From Alphaproteobacteria bacterium (GTDB taxonomy: Bacteria; Pseudomonadota; Alphaproteobacteria; Reyranellales; Reyranellaceae), in assembly GCA_017307275.1 (NCBI GenBank), contig JAFKFK010000021.1, positions 1-64,000 on the forward strand: a DNA stretch of 64,000 nt, given 5' to 3'. Both the position numbers and the translations under genes were made by a program. The stretch's first letter is position 1, and each line of letters opens with the position of its first letter. The notes below the pieces were generated by a model. The model was not told the origin of the DNA and made no database searches. It saw nothing but the letters and a program-made list of their open reading frames with translations. This document shows positions 1 through 9,030 of the stretch, in pieces.

Positions 1-1
1 C

Positions 2-3000
2 ACGAGCAACAACCCGGTGGCCTTCTCGGCCTCGTCGGACGTGTCGACGAACGGCAATACGACGGCGATCTCGGCGGCGACGGTGCCGCTGACGACGACG
101 GTGGTTGCGGTGAACGATGCGCCGGTGGTGAGCGGGACGGCGACGATCCTGAGCACCGAAGATGCCTCGACGGGTGCGACGGTCGCCAGCGTGCTGACGC
201 AGGTGAGCTACACCGACGGTACGGACACGATCCCGAGCGGTTCGACGGGCACGCCGGCGGCGGGTCTGGCGATCACGGGCAACGCGTCGACGGCGGTGCA
301 GGGGACGTGGCAGTACACGACCGACGGCACGACGTGGATGGACATCCCGCGGACGGGTCTCAGTGATACGAATGCGATCGTGATCCCGGCGACGGCGTCG
401 CTGCGGTTCGTACCGGCGGCCGACTGGAATGGCACACCGGGCGCACTGACGGCGCGCATCTCGGACGGCACGACCGGCCTGCCGGCGACGGGCGCGCAGA
501 ACCTGGGCGCGGTCGGCGGCACGAGCCAGTGGTCGAACGACACGATCACCATCGGCACGGTCACCGCACCGGTCAACGATGCACCGGTGGTCAGCGGTTC
601 CGCGACTCTGCCGCCGAGCAACGAAGACACGCCGAGCCCGACGGGTACGTCGGTGGGGACGCTGCTGGGTCAGGGCACGATCAACTACACCGACGGCACG
701 GATACGGTGCCGGGCGGTTCGACGGGTACGTCGTCGGTTGGCATTGCCATCACCGGCAATGCCTCGACGCCGGCACAGGGCAACTGGCAGTACTCGACCG
801 ACGGCGGCACGACCTGGGTCGATGTTCCGCGCACGGGTCTCAGCGACACGAATGCGTTGGTTCTGCCGAATACGGCGGCGATCCGCTTCGAGCCGGCGCC
901 GAACTGGAACGGCACGCCGGGCAGCCTGACGGCGCGCGTCTCCGATGGCGACACCGGCCTGCCGCCGGCGGGTACGGGCGATATCTCGACGGATGTGGGC
1001 GGCACGGGCCAATGGTCGGCCGGTACGATCTCGATCGGCACCACGACACCGCCGGTCAACGACGCACCCGTCGTGAGTGGCACGGCAACAGTGCCTCCCA
1101 GCAATGAGGACACGCCGAGCCCGACGGGTACGTCGGTGGGCACGCTGCTGGGCCAAGGCACGATCAACTACACCGACGGCACCGACACGGTACCGGGCGG
1201 TTCGACGGGCACGCCGTCGGTTGGCATCGCCATCACGGGCAACGCCTCGACGCCGGCGCAAGGCACCTGGCAGTACTCGACCGATGGTGGCACGACCTGG
1301 GTCAATATCCCGAACACGGGTCTCAGCGACACGAATGCGTTGGTGCTGCCGAACACGGCCACCCTGCGCTTCGAGCCGGCGCCGAACTGGAACGGCACGC
1401 CGGGCAGCCTGACGGCACGCGTCTCCGATGGCGACACCGGCCTGCCGCCGACCGGTACGGGCGACATCTCGACGAGCGTTGGCGGTACGGGCCAGTGGTC
1501 GGCTGGCACGATCTCGATCGGCACTACGACGCCGCCGGTGAACGATGCACCGGTGGTCAGTGGTTCCGCGATCCTGCCGCCGAGCAACGAAGACACGCCG
1601 AGCCCGACGGGTACGCCGGTGGGCACGTTGCTGGGCCAGGGCACGATCAACTACACCGACGGCACCGACACGGTGCCGGGCGGTTCGACGGGCACGCCGT
1701 CGGCGGGCATCGCCATCACGGGCAACGCCTCGACGCCGGCGCAGGGTACCTGGCAGTACTCGACCGATGGCGGGACGACCTGGGTCAACATCCCGAACAC
1801 GGGTCTCAGCGACACGAATGCGATCGTTCTGCCGAACACGGCGGCGATCCGCTTCGAGCCGGCGCCAAACTGGAACGGCACGCCGGGCAGCCTGACGGCG
1901 CGCGTCTCCGATGGCGACACAGGTCTGCCGGCGACCGGCACGGGCGATATCTCGACGAGCGTTGGCGGCACGGGCCAGTGGTCGGCTGGCACGATCTCGA
2001 TCGGCACCACGACGCCGCCGGTGAACGATGCACCGGTGGTCAGTGGTTCCGCGACCCTGCCGCCGAGCAGCGAAGATACGTCGACCTCGACGGGTACGTC
2101 GGTGGGGACGCTGCTGGGCCAAGGCACGATCAACTACACCGACGGCACCGATACGGTGCCGGGCGGTTCGACGGGCACGCCGTCGGCGGGCATCGCCATC
2201 ACAGGCAATGCCTCGACGCCGGCACAGGGCAACTGGCAGTACTCGACCGACGGCGGCACGACCTGGGTCGATGTTCCGCGCACGGGTCTCAGCGACACGA
2301 ATGCGTTGGTGCTGCCGAACACGGCGACCCTGCGCTTCGAGCCGGCGCCGAACTGGAACGGCACGCCGGGTTCGTTGACGGCGCGTGTCTCCGATGGCGA
2401 CACCGGCCTGCCGCCGGCGGGCACGGGCGACATCTCGACGAGCGTTGGCGGCACGGGCCAGTGGTCGGCCGGTACGATCTCGATCGGCACGACGACGCCG
2501 CCGGTGAACGATGCACCGGTGGTCAGTGGTTCCGCGACCCTGCCGCCGAGCAACGAAGACACGCCGAGCACGACGGGCACGTCAATCTCAACCCTGCTGG
2601 GGCAGGGCACGATCAACTACACCGACGGCACGGATACGGTGCCGGGCGGTTCGACGGGCACGCCGTCGGCAGGCATTGCCATCACCGGCAACGCCTCGAC
2701 GCCGGCACAAGGCACCTGGCAGTACTCGACCGATGGCGGCACGACCTGGGTCAACATCCCGAACACGGGTCTCAGCGACACGAATGCGATCGTTCTGCCG
2801 AACACGGCGACCCTGCGCTTCGAGCCGGTGGCCAACTGGAACGGCACGCCGGGCGCGCTGACGGCGCGCGTCTCCGACGGTGACACAGGTCTGCCGCCAA
2901 CGGGCGCACAGAACCTGGGCGCGGTCGGCGGCACCAGCCAGTGGTCCGACGGTACGATCTCGATCGGCACCACGACACCGCCGGTCAACGATGCACCGGT

Positions 3001-5164
3001 GGTCAGCGGTTCCGCGACCTTGCCGCCGAGCAATGAGGACACGCCGAGCCCGACGGGTACGCCGGTGGGCACGTTGCTGGGCCAGGGCACGATCAACTAC
3101 ACCGACGGCACCGACACGGTGCCGGGCGGTTCGACGGGTACGCCGTCGGTTGGCATTGCGATCACCGGCAACGCTTCGACGCCGGCACAGGGCAACTGGC
3201 AGTATTCGACCGACGGTGGGACGACCTGGATCGATGTTCCGCGCACGGGTCTCAGCGACACGAATGCGTTGGTGCTGCCGAACACGGCCACCCTGCGCTT
3301 CGAGCCGGCGCCGAACTGGAACGGCACGCCGGGTTCGTTGACCGCGCGTATCTCCGACGGTGCTGGCGGCCTGCCGCCGGCGGGTACGGGCGACATCTCG
3401 ACGGATGTGGGCGGCACGGGCCAGTGGTCGGCCGGCACGATCTCGATCGGCACGACGACACCGCCGGTCAACGACGCTCCCGTCGTGAGTGGTACGGCAA
3501 CGGTACCGCCGAGCAACGAAGACACGCCGAGCCCGACGGGCACGCCGGTCAACGATCTGCTGGGACAGGGCACCGTCAACTACACCGACGGCACCGATAC
3601 GGTGCCGGGCGGGTCGACGGGCACGCCGGCAGCGGGCATTGCCATCACCGGCAACGCCTCGACGCCGGAGCAGGGCACGTGGCAGTACACGACCGATGGC
3701 GGGACGACCTGGGTCGACATCCCGCGCACCGGTCTTGGCGACAACAATGCGATCGTGATTCCGGCAACGGCGGGCGTGCGCTTCGTGCCGCAGCCGGATT
3801 GGAACGGCACGCCGGGTTCGCTGACCGCGCGTATCTCCGACGGCACAGGCGGCCTGCCGCCGGCGGGTGCCGGCGATATCTCGACGGGTATCGGCGGCAC
3901 GGGCCAGTGGTCGACCGGCACGATCTCGATCGGCACGACGACACCACCGGTGAACGATGCGCCAGTGGCCACCGGTGGTACGAAGCTGCCCGATGTCCGG
4001 CAGGACACGGGCAATCCGCCGGGCACGTCGGTGAAGGATCTGTTCAAGGACAACTTCGACGACTCGCGCGACACGGTGCCGGGCGGTTCGTCGGCGCATG
4101 ACCTTGCCGGCATCGCTATCACCGGCAATGCGTCGAACCCGACGCAGGGCCAGTGGCGCTACTCGCTCGACGGCGGTTCGACCTGGATCGGAGTCTCGAC
4201 CTCGCTCAGCGATGGAACGGCGATCATCCTGCCGTCGACGGCCATGCTGCAGTTCGTGCCCAACAACGGGTTCTCGGGCACGCCTGGCGCGCTCACTGTC
4301 CGGCTGATCGACAGCTCCTCCGGTCCGGTGACTTTCTCGGCCAGCACGGACGTGACGATCAACGGTGGCACCACGCCGTTCAGCGGCTCGGTCGTACCGC
4401 TCACCACGAACGTTACGTCGGTACCTCCGACGGGCCCGTCGGTACTGCCGAATGTCTTGCCGACGTCGGACTATCTGTCGACCATGTTCGACTCCTACCG
4501 GCGCGACATCGGCGGCATGCCGTCCGACTGGCTGGTCGGGTCCAACGTCTACCGCACGATGCTGGCCAACCAGCCCGGTACGGCGGCGGTTTCGACCGAC
4601 GTCTTCTACGGCACGGCGCCACGCCAAAACCTGCGCTACGAGGCAGCGTCGATCAGCGGTGGTCCGATCCCGCCCTGGCTGTACTTCGATCCGACGATGC
4701 TGACCTTTGCCGGCACGCCGCCGGAAGGGTCGGAAGGCTCGTACGACCTGCGCGTCGTGGCGACCGACCGCCATGGTCGGCAGGCCACCGCCGACGTGCA
4801 TATCGTCGTGCTGCGCGAGCCGAAGGACATCCTGGGGCTGCTGCGTCCCACCGTTGTCGTCGATGACGTCATGCGGACGCCGGCTGCTGCGCCGCCACCG
4901 CCGCCCGAAGCGGTCACGCCGCCCGATGCACCGCCGCCCGCTGCCGATCCGCAGCGGCCGGAAGCACCGACAGGCGATAGCGCGATCCCGGCTTCGCCCT
5001 CCGCTCCATCGGGAGACGGCGTACAGCTTCAGTTGCCGCCGTCGGCTGATCCGGTGAACGGACAATCGATCCAAGGCTTTGGTCTCTCACCGCAGCTGCG
5101 TGAGCAGACCCAGGCCGGCCGCCTCGCCCGAGCAAGAGCGCTGCTCGACGCATTGGCCGCCTGA
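2..5164 (+). CDS. Giant tandem-repeat surface/secreted protein (adhesin-like), 5' end outside the window
   Basis: The frame is open to the left edge, so this is the last ~1720 residues of a larger protein. It carries eight units of about 161 residues starting VNDAPVVSG, rich in Thr, Gly, Ser and Pro with almost no Cys, then a divergent ninth unit. A cadherin/Ig-like domain follows (about nt 4600-4815, with the GGPIPPWLYFDP and TFAGTPPEGSEG motifs typical of He_PIG/dystroglycan-type folds). The end is a Pro/Ala-rich stretch and a short charged tail ending in LLDALAA. Such architecture is typical of large secreted adhesins. No RTX nonapeptide is visible in this portion. The genes directly downstream encode TolC- and HlyD-like exporter parts, so it is probably their substrate. 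The first residues resemble the end of the ninth unit, so the array is bordered by similar divergent units. Function is inferred, not proven. Confidence 0.85.
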   Translation, partial: TSNNPVAFSASSDVSTNGNTTAISAATVPLTTTVVAVNDAPVVSGTATILSTEDASTGATVASVLTQVSYTDGTDTIPSGSTGTPAAGLAITGNASTAVQGTWQYTTDGTTWMDIPRTGLSDTNAIVIPATASLRFVPAADWNGTPGALTARISDGTTGLPATGAQNLGAVGGTSQWSNDTITIGTVTAPVNDAPVVSGSATLPPSNEDTPSPTGTSVGTLLGQGTINYTDGTDTVPGGSTGTSSVGIAITGNASTPAQGNWQYSTDGGTTWVDVPRTGLSDTNALVLPNTAAIRFEPAPNWNGTPGSLTARVSDGDTGLPPAGTGDISTDVGGTGQWSAGTISIGTTTPPVNDAPVVSGTATVPPSNEDTPSPTGTSVGTLLGQGTINYTDGTDTVPGGSTGTPSVGIAITGNASTPAQGTWQYSTDGGTTWVNIPNTGLSDTNALVLPNTATLRFEPAPNWNGTPGSLTARVSDGDTGLPPTGTGDISTSVGGTGQWSAGTISIGTTTPPVNDAPVVSGSAILPPSNEDTPSPTGTPVGTLLGQGTINYTDGTDTVPGGSTGTPSAGIAITGNASTPAQGTWQYSTDGGTTWVNIPNTGLSDTNAIVLPNTAAIRFEPAPNWNGTPGSLTARVSDGDTGLPATGTGDISTSVGGTGQWSAGTISIGTTTPPVNDAPVVSGSATLPPSSEDTSTSTGTSVGTLLGQGTINYTDGTDTVPGGSTGTPSAGIAITGNASTPAQGNWQYSTDGGTTWVDVPRTGLSDTNALVLPNTATLRFEPAPNWNGTPGSLTARVSDGDTGLPPAGTGDISTSVGGTGQWSAGTISIGTTTPPVNDAPVVSGSATLPPSNEDTPSTTGTSISTLLGQGTINYTDGTDTVPGGSTGTPSAGIAITGNASTPAQGTWQYSTDGGTTWVNIPNTGLSDTNAIVLPNTATLRFEPVANWNGTPGALTARVSDGDTGLPPTGAQNLGAVGGTSQWSDGTISIGTTTPPVNDAPVVSGSATLPPSNEDTPSPTGTPVGTLLGQGTINYTDGTDTVPGGSTGTPSVGIAITGNASTPAQGNWQYSTDGGTTWIDVPRTGLSDTNALVLPNTATLRFEPAPNWNGTPGSLTARISDGAGGLPPAGTGDISTDVGGTGQWSAGTISIGTTTPPVNDAPVVSGTATVPPSNEDTPSPTGTPVNDLLGQGTVNYTDGTDTVPGGSTGTPAAGIAITGNASTPEQGTWQYTTDGGTTWVDIPRTGLGDNNAIVIPATAGVRFVPQPDWNGTPGSLTARISDGTGGLPPAGAGDISTGIGGTGQWSTGTISIGTTTPPVNDAPVATGGTKLPDVRQDTGNPPGTSVKDLFKDNFDDSRDTVPGGSSAHDLAGIAITGNASNPTQGQWRYSLDGGSTWIGVSTSLSDGTAIILPSTAMLQFVPNNGFSGTPGALTVRLIDSSSGPVTFSASTDVTINGGTTPFSGSVVPLTTNVTSVPPTGPSVLPNVLPTSDYLSTMFDSYRRDIGGMPSDWLVGSNVYRTMLANQPGTAAVSTDVFYGTAPRQNLRYEAASISGGPIPPWLYFDPTMLTFAGTPPEGSEGSYDLRVVATDRHGRQATADVHIVVLREPKDILGLLRPTVVVDDVMRTPAAAPPPPPEAVTPPDAPPPAADPQRPEAPTGDSAIPASPSAPSGDGVQLQLPPSADPVNGQSIQGFGLSPQLREQTQAGRLARARALLDALAA
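110..3949 (+). repeat. Tandem array of eight ~483-bp coding repeats
   Basis: Units begin at the VNDAPV codons at 110, 572, 1055, 1538, 2021, 2504, 2984 and 3467; a more divergent ninth starts at 3950. Lengths are 462, 483, 483, 483, 483, 480, 483 and 483 bp, all multiples of three. Units 2-7 are nearly identical in DNA over long stretches, differing mainly by synonymous third-position changes and a few swapped segments (VDVPRTG versus VNIPNTG; GTGDIST versus GAQNLGA). The mosaic of variants suggests recombination or gene conversion between units. Confidence 0.95.
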
Positions 5165-5186
5165 TCCGCTAATCGAACTGCGTTTC

Positions 5187-5211
5187 GCGTGGCCGCTGGG
5201 GGCGGCCACGC
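5187..5211 (+). terminator. Strong intergenic hairpin between repeat protein and exporter genes
   Basis: A perfect 10-bp stem (GCGTGGCCGC / GCGGCCACGC) with a 5-nt loop lies 23 bp after the repeat-protein stop and 26 bp before the next start. Only three T residues follow, so it may be a partial terminator or an mRNA-stabilising hairpin that lowers exporter expression relative to the repeat protein. Confidence 0.55.
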
Positions 5212-5237
5212 TTTCAATGTTGGTGGGAGATATGGGA

Positions 5238-6818
5238 ATGAGAACCGCTGTTGTTTCCGTGGCCGTTTCGCTTGCGGCCTTGCTGGTCGCCGGCTGCGGC
5301 AGCTTGCGGCCCGACGCGATGACGATGGAAGAGAACGTCAAGCGCGCCCAGGCCGATCGCAAGAAGATCGAGCAGGCCTACGTGCCGGTGAGCGGCCCGC
5401 TCAGCCTTTCCGAGGCGATCGCGCGTTCGTTGAAGTACAACTACGACGGACAGCTCGCCAAGACCGAGATCAACATGCAGGAGAAGCAGCTTGATCTCGC
5501 TTTGTCTCAGATGCTGCCGAGGCTGGCGGCTGGCGCCGGCTATGACGGTCGCACCAACTACAATGCGGCGCAAAGCATCGACGTCTTCACGCAGCAGCAG
5601 AGCCTGACCTATTCGTATTCGCAGCAGCCGCAGTTCTCGACCGCCGACCTGACGCTCACCTGGAATGCATTGGATCTGGGACTGAGCTTCTTCCAGGCCC
5701 GCCAGCAGGGGTATCGCGTCCTGATCGCGATCGAGCGGCGCCGCAAGGTGATCGACAACATCGTGCGCAGCACGGCAACGGCCTACTGGCGCGCCAAGAC
5801 GGCCTCGGAGCTGCTGCCGCGCATCGACCCGATGCTGAAGACGGCGCGTCAGATCCTCGAAGCGTCGCGTGCGGCAAGCGCGCAGAACCTGCAGTCGCCG
5901 TTGGCGCTGCTCGACTTCCAGCAGAACATGGTCATCGTGCTGAGCGAGCTGGAGCGCATCCGCAACGAGCTCTCGGCCGCGCGCATCGAGCTCGCGACCC
6001 TGATCAATATTCCCGCGAGCACCGACGTCGTCTTCTCGGGCGGGTTTGCTGACAACATCGAGCCGCAGTTCGGTCTGAACAACCATCGGCTCGAGGATAT
6101 CGGCCTGACCCTGCGGCCCGAGCTGCGCATCGAGGCTTACCAGAAGAAGATCGACCAGCAGGACATCTATAAAGAGATCCTGAAGATGCTGCCGGGCATC
6201 GGCATGATTGGCGGTTTCAATTTCAACTCGAACAACCTGCTCTACACCAACACCTGGGGCGAGATCGGCATCCGCGCCACCTTCAACCTGATGAGCATGA
6301 TCCAGGGTCCGCGCGCCATTGCCGTGGCCAAGCAGGCGGTGGATCTTTCCGAAGAACGGCGTGTTGCGTTGAGCGTGGCGATCCTGAGTCAGATCAATCT
6401 CGCCATCAACGAGTACGCAAACTCGCTCGACACCTTCAAGACGGCCAAGGACGTCGATCGCGTCGGCGTGCAGATCGGTCGCGTGGCCGACAGTGTCTCG
6501 GAAGCCGGGGCACAGTCGGAAGCCGACCGCATCCGTCGCCAGCTCACCGTGCTGACGACGCGCATCGCCCGCGACCGCGCCCAGGTGCGGGTGCTGGCCT
6601 CGCTGGCCTCCGTCTATTCGGCAACCGGCATGGACCTCGTGCCCGCCGGTGCCGAGCTGCAGGATCTGCCGACGCTCACGGGCCAGGTCGAGCAGGCGAT
6701 CATCCGCTGGCAGGCCGGTCAGCTGCCCGAGCTGCCGGCGGCACCGCCGGCTCCCGAGCCCGCGCCCTCCACCTCTGAGGCTCCCGTGGCGCCTGTGCAT
6801 ACAGCAAAAGTGGACTGA
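5238..6818 (+). CDS. TolC-family outer-membrane efflux lipoprotein
   Basis: The protein of 526 residues begins with a lipoprotein signal peptide whose lipobox ends LVAGC. It has the outer-membrane efflux protein layout: an LSLSEAIARSLKYN-type N-terminal helix motif, long amphipathic coiled coils and a Pro/Ala-rich C-terminus. It would form the outer-membrane channel of a tripartite exporter. The ATG at 5238 is preferred over ATG 5232 and an upstream TTG because GGAG lies 8 nt before it. The next gene begins 2 nt after its stop, so the two are co-transcribed. The position behind a giant repeat protein points to protein export rather than drug efflux. Confidence 0.88.
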   Translation: MRTAVVSVAVSLAALLVAGCGSLRPDAMTMEENVKRAQADRKKIEQAYVPVSGPLSLSEAIARSLKYNYDGQLAKTEINMQEKQLDLALSQMLPRLAAGAGYDGRTNYNAAQSIDVFTQQQSLTYSYSQQPQFSTADLTLTWNALDLGLSFFQARQQGYRVLIAIERRRKVIDNIVRSTATAYWRAKTASELLPRIDPMLKTARQILEASRAASAQNLQSPLALLDFQQNMVIVLSELERIRNELSAARIELATLINIPASTDVVFSGGFADNIEPQFGLNNHRLEDIGLTLRPELRIEAYQKKIDQQDIYKEILKMLPGIGMIGGFNFNSNNLLYTNTWGEIGIRATFNLMSMIQGPRAIAVAKQAVDLSEERRVALSVAILSQINLAINEYANSLDTFKTAKDVDRVGVQIGRVADSVSEAGAQSEADRIRRQLTVLTTRIARDRAQVRVLASLASVYSATGMDLVPAGAELQDLPTLTGQVEQAIIRWQAGQLPELPAAPPAPEPAPSTSEAPVAPVHTAKVD

Positions 6819-6820
6819 TC

Positions 6821-7615
6821 ATGACCAAATCCATGCTCTCCGCCGTAGCGCTCGGCATGCTCTCCATCGGCCTGACCACCGGCGCCGCCGGCCAGAACGG
6901 AGCTGGCAACGGAGGGGCCAATCTGGCCTCCAACGGGGCCTCTTCCGCCACGCAGCCGATCGGTGCACAAGTCACGGCGCGTTCGACAGCCGTGATCGCA
7001 GCGCCCATGGCGGGCCAGCTCGTCGAATTCCCCGCGTCCGACGGCGACAGCGTCAAGGAAGACCAGGTGCTGGTCCGCTTCAACTGCTCCCAGCAGGACG
7101 CCATGCTCGCCCGCGCCAAGGCCGAGTTGACGAAGCGTCAGGACCTCCTGAAGACCCAGCAGGCGCTGAAGGCGCTCAATGCCTACTCCAAGGCCGATTT
7201 CGCGACGGCGCAGAACGATGTGGGCGTCGCCACGGCCGATGTCGCCGTTGCCCAGACCGCGGTCGAGAACTGCGTGATCAAGGCGCCCTTCAGCGGTCGG
7301 GTCGCCGCAACCTCGGTGCGCAACTTCCAGTTCGTCCAGGCCGGCGCGCCGCTGCTCGATGTCGTGGACGACCGCGATCTCGAACTCGAGTTCATCGTGC
7401 CCTCGCTGTGGCTCGCCTGGTTGAAGCCGGGTGCCGCGGCACGGCTGCATGTGAGCGAGACGCAGCAGGACTATGACGCCAAGGTCTCCCGGATCTCGGG
7501 CAAGGTCGACGCGGCCAGCCAGACGATCAAGATCTACGGCCGCATCGAGGGCGATACCGGGAACTTGCTGCCCGGTATGAGCGGTACCGCCCAGTTCGCC
7601 GGCGCGTCGCGCTAG
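6821..7615 (+). CDS. HlyD-family periplasmic adaptor (small)
   Basis: This 264-residue protein has an N-terminal signal peptide and the split lipoyl/barrel-sandwich motifs of membrane-fusion proteins (IAAPMAGQLVEFPASDGD and CVIKAPFSGRVAATS), separated by a short alpha-hairpin, then a beta-barrel domain. It would sit in the periplasm and link an inner-membrane component to the TolC-like channel. It lies 2 nt downstream of the TolC-like gene and 11 nt upstream of a second HlyD-like gene. It is shorter than classical HlyD proteins (about 400-480 residues), more like RND-type adaptors, but no RND pump is encoded here. Confidence 0.85.
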   Translation: MTKSMLSAVALGMLSIGLTTGAAGQNGAGNGGANLASNGASSATQPIGAQVTARSTAVIAAPMAGQLVEFPASDGDSVKEDQVLVRFNCSQQDAMLARAKAELTKRQDLLKTQQALKALNAYSKADFATAQNDVGVATADVAVAQTAVENCVIKAPFSGRVAATSVRNFQFVQAGAPLLDVVDDRDLELEFIVPSLWLAWLKPGAAARLHVSETQQDYDAKVSRISGKVDAASQTIKIYGRIEGDTGNLLPGMSGTAQFAGASR

Positions 7616-7626
7616 GCACATCTGCA

Positions 7627-9030
7627 ATGGGCCCGGTTCCTCAACCGGCACGGCCGGCTCAGGGCCAGACGCCCCCGCAGGCAACCCTCTCGGCGCCTGC
7701 TCAGGTCGGGCGGCTGAACCAGCAACTCCTGCGCATGACGGAGGTGCTGCAGCTTGCGGCGCGCGCGCGCGATGCTGGCCGCGAGGAGCTGCCGTTCGTC
7801 ATCGTCAACGAGACGGTACGTGCCGTGGCCTACGACCAGGCCGTGCTGTGGGATGCCCGAACCGAGCGCGTGGTGGCGCTCTCGGGAGCGGCGCGGCTCG
7901 AAGCCGGCGCACCCTATGTCCTGCTGCTCAACCGGCTCTATCGCGGCATTGTCTCCTCCGGCAAACGCGACGAGGTTCAGAAGCTCGGCCCCGAGGCCGT
8001 GACAGGCGACGAAGAGGGGGCCAAGGCGTGGCTGGCGCCGCATCTCCTGTGGTGGCCGCTTCGTGTGCGCGGCAATACCGTGGCGGTCCTGATGCTCGGC
8101 CGGCGCACCGCCTGGCAGGACAATGAACAGCCGCTCCTGAACGTGCTCTGCGGCAGTTATGGCCAGGCCTGGGAACTCGCGCGGGCGCGACTGGCGCCGG
8201 TGAAGCTGGGGGGACGCCGCAAGATCAAGCGCATCGCCATCGCCGCGATCATCGCACTTCTCGTCGGTGCGGGGCTGGTGCCGGTGCGTTCGAGTGCGAT
8301 CGCGCCGGCCGAAGTCGTGGCCGAGACACCGGCCTTCGTGCGCGCCCCCTTTGCGGGGGTGGTCGATTCCATCGAAGTGGCGCCCAATGCCGCGGTCAAG
8401 GCGGGCCAGCTTATCGTGCGGCTGGAGCGGCGACAGCTCGATGCCGAATACAAGGTCGCAGCCAAGGTGCTGGAGACGGCGACGGCGCAATTCCGTCAGA
8501 CCTCGCAGGAAGCCATCACAGATCCGCGCGCGCGCGAGCAGCTCGCGACCCTTCGCGCCCGTCTCGACGAGGCGCGTGCCGATTTCGACTACCGCCAGGC
8601 ACGATTGGGGCGCGCAGATATCCTTTCACCGGCCGATGGGATTGCCGTGTTCAACGATCCGGCGGAATGGATCGGCAAGCCGGTCGAGGTTGGCGAGCGC
8701 ATCCTTCAGGTTTCACCGCCGACATCCTCGCGTATCGAGATCGAGTTGCCTGTGACCGAGGCGACCAGTCTGGAAGAGGGGGCCGAAGTGACCTTCTTCA
8801 GCAACCTCACGCCCGACCAGCCGGTGACCGGCAAGGTAGTGTTCGTGAGCTATGCCACGACGGTGACGCCGAGCGGCGTGCTGGCCTACACCGCGCGCGC
8901 CGATCTTACGGGTAGTGCCGACTTGAGGCTGGGCCTGAAGGGCACGGCCAAGATCTTTGGACCGCCACGGCCGCTCGCGGTCTGGTTGCTGCGCCGGCCG
9001 CTGGCCTATCTGCGCCAGCTCGTGGCATGA
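7627..9030 (+). CDS. GAF-like domain / transmembrane / HlyD adaptor hybrid
   Basis: The 467-residue protein has three parts. Residues ~35-190 look like a cytoplasmic GAF-type domain (VNETVRAVAYDQAVLWD, and LLWWPLRVRGNTVAVLMLGR before the last helix). A basic stretch and a single membrane helix (about 203-220) follow. The periplasmic part is a HlyD-like module with APFAGVVDSIEVAPNAAVKAG and ADILSPADGIAVF around a coiled coil, then a barrel domain. The family link is inferred from layout; the GAF call is the less certain part. Its stop overlaps the next start (ATGA), so translational coupling with the M50 protease gene is likely. I see no good ribosome-binding site at 7627. Confidence 0.75.
   Translation: MGPVPQPARPAQGQTPPQATLSAPAQVGRLNQQLLRMTEVLQLAARARDAGREELPFVIVNETVRAVAYDQAVLWDARTERVVALSGAARLEAGAPYVLLLNRLYRGIVSSGKRDEVQKLGPEAVTGDEEGAKAWLAPHLLWWPLRVRGNTVAVLMLGRRTAWQDNEQPLLNVLCGSYGQAWELARARLAPVKLGGRRKIKRIAIAAIIALLVGAGLVPVRSSAIAPAEVVAETPAFVRAPFAGVVDSIEVAPNAAVKAGQLIVRLERRQLDAEYKVAAKVLETATAQFRQTSQEAITDPRAREQLATLRARLDEARADFDYRQARLGRADILSPADGIAVFNDPAEWIGKPVEVGERILQVSPPTSSRIEIELPVTEATSLEEGAEVTFFSNLTPDQPVTGKVVFVSYATTVTPSGVLAYTARADLTGSADLRLGLKGTAKIFGPPRPLAVWLLRRPLAYLRQLVA

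Noticed and set aside
208..3579. Minus-strand frames of about 160 codons repeated every 483 bp
   Set aside because: They are shadows of the coding repeats; the period equals the unit length and the products are low-complexity with no start signals.
110..3949. Possible CRISPR or satellite array
   Set aside because: Units are 483 bp, in frame and coding; there are no short repeats with unique spacers.
2588..5074. 828-codon minus-strand frame
   Set aside because: Arg/His-rich translation of the antisense of the repeat protein; no domain or start signal.
2..5164. RTX toxin or RTX adhesin
   Set aside because: No GGxGxDxUx nonapeptides in the visible part; an RTX region upstream cannot be excluded.
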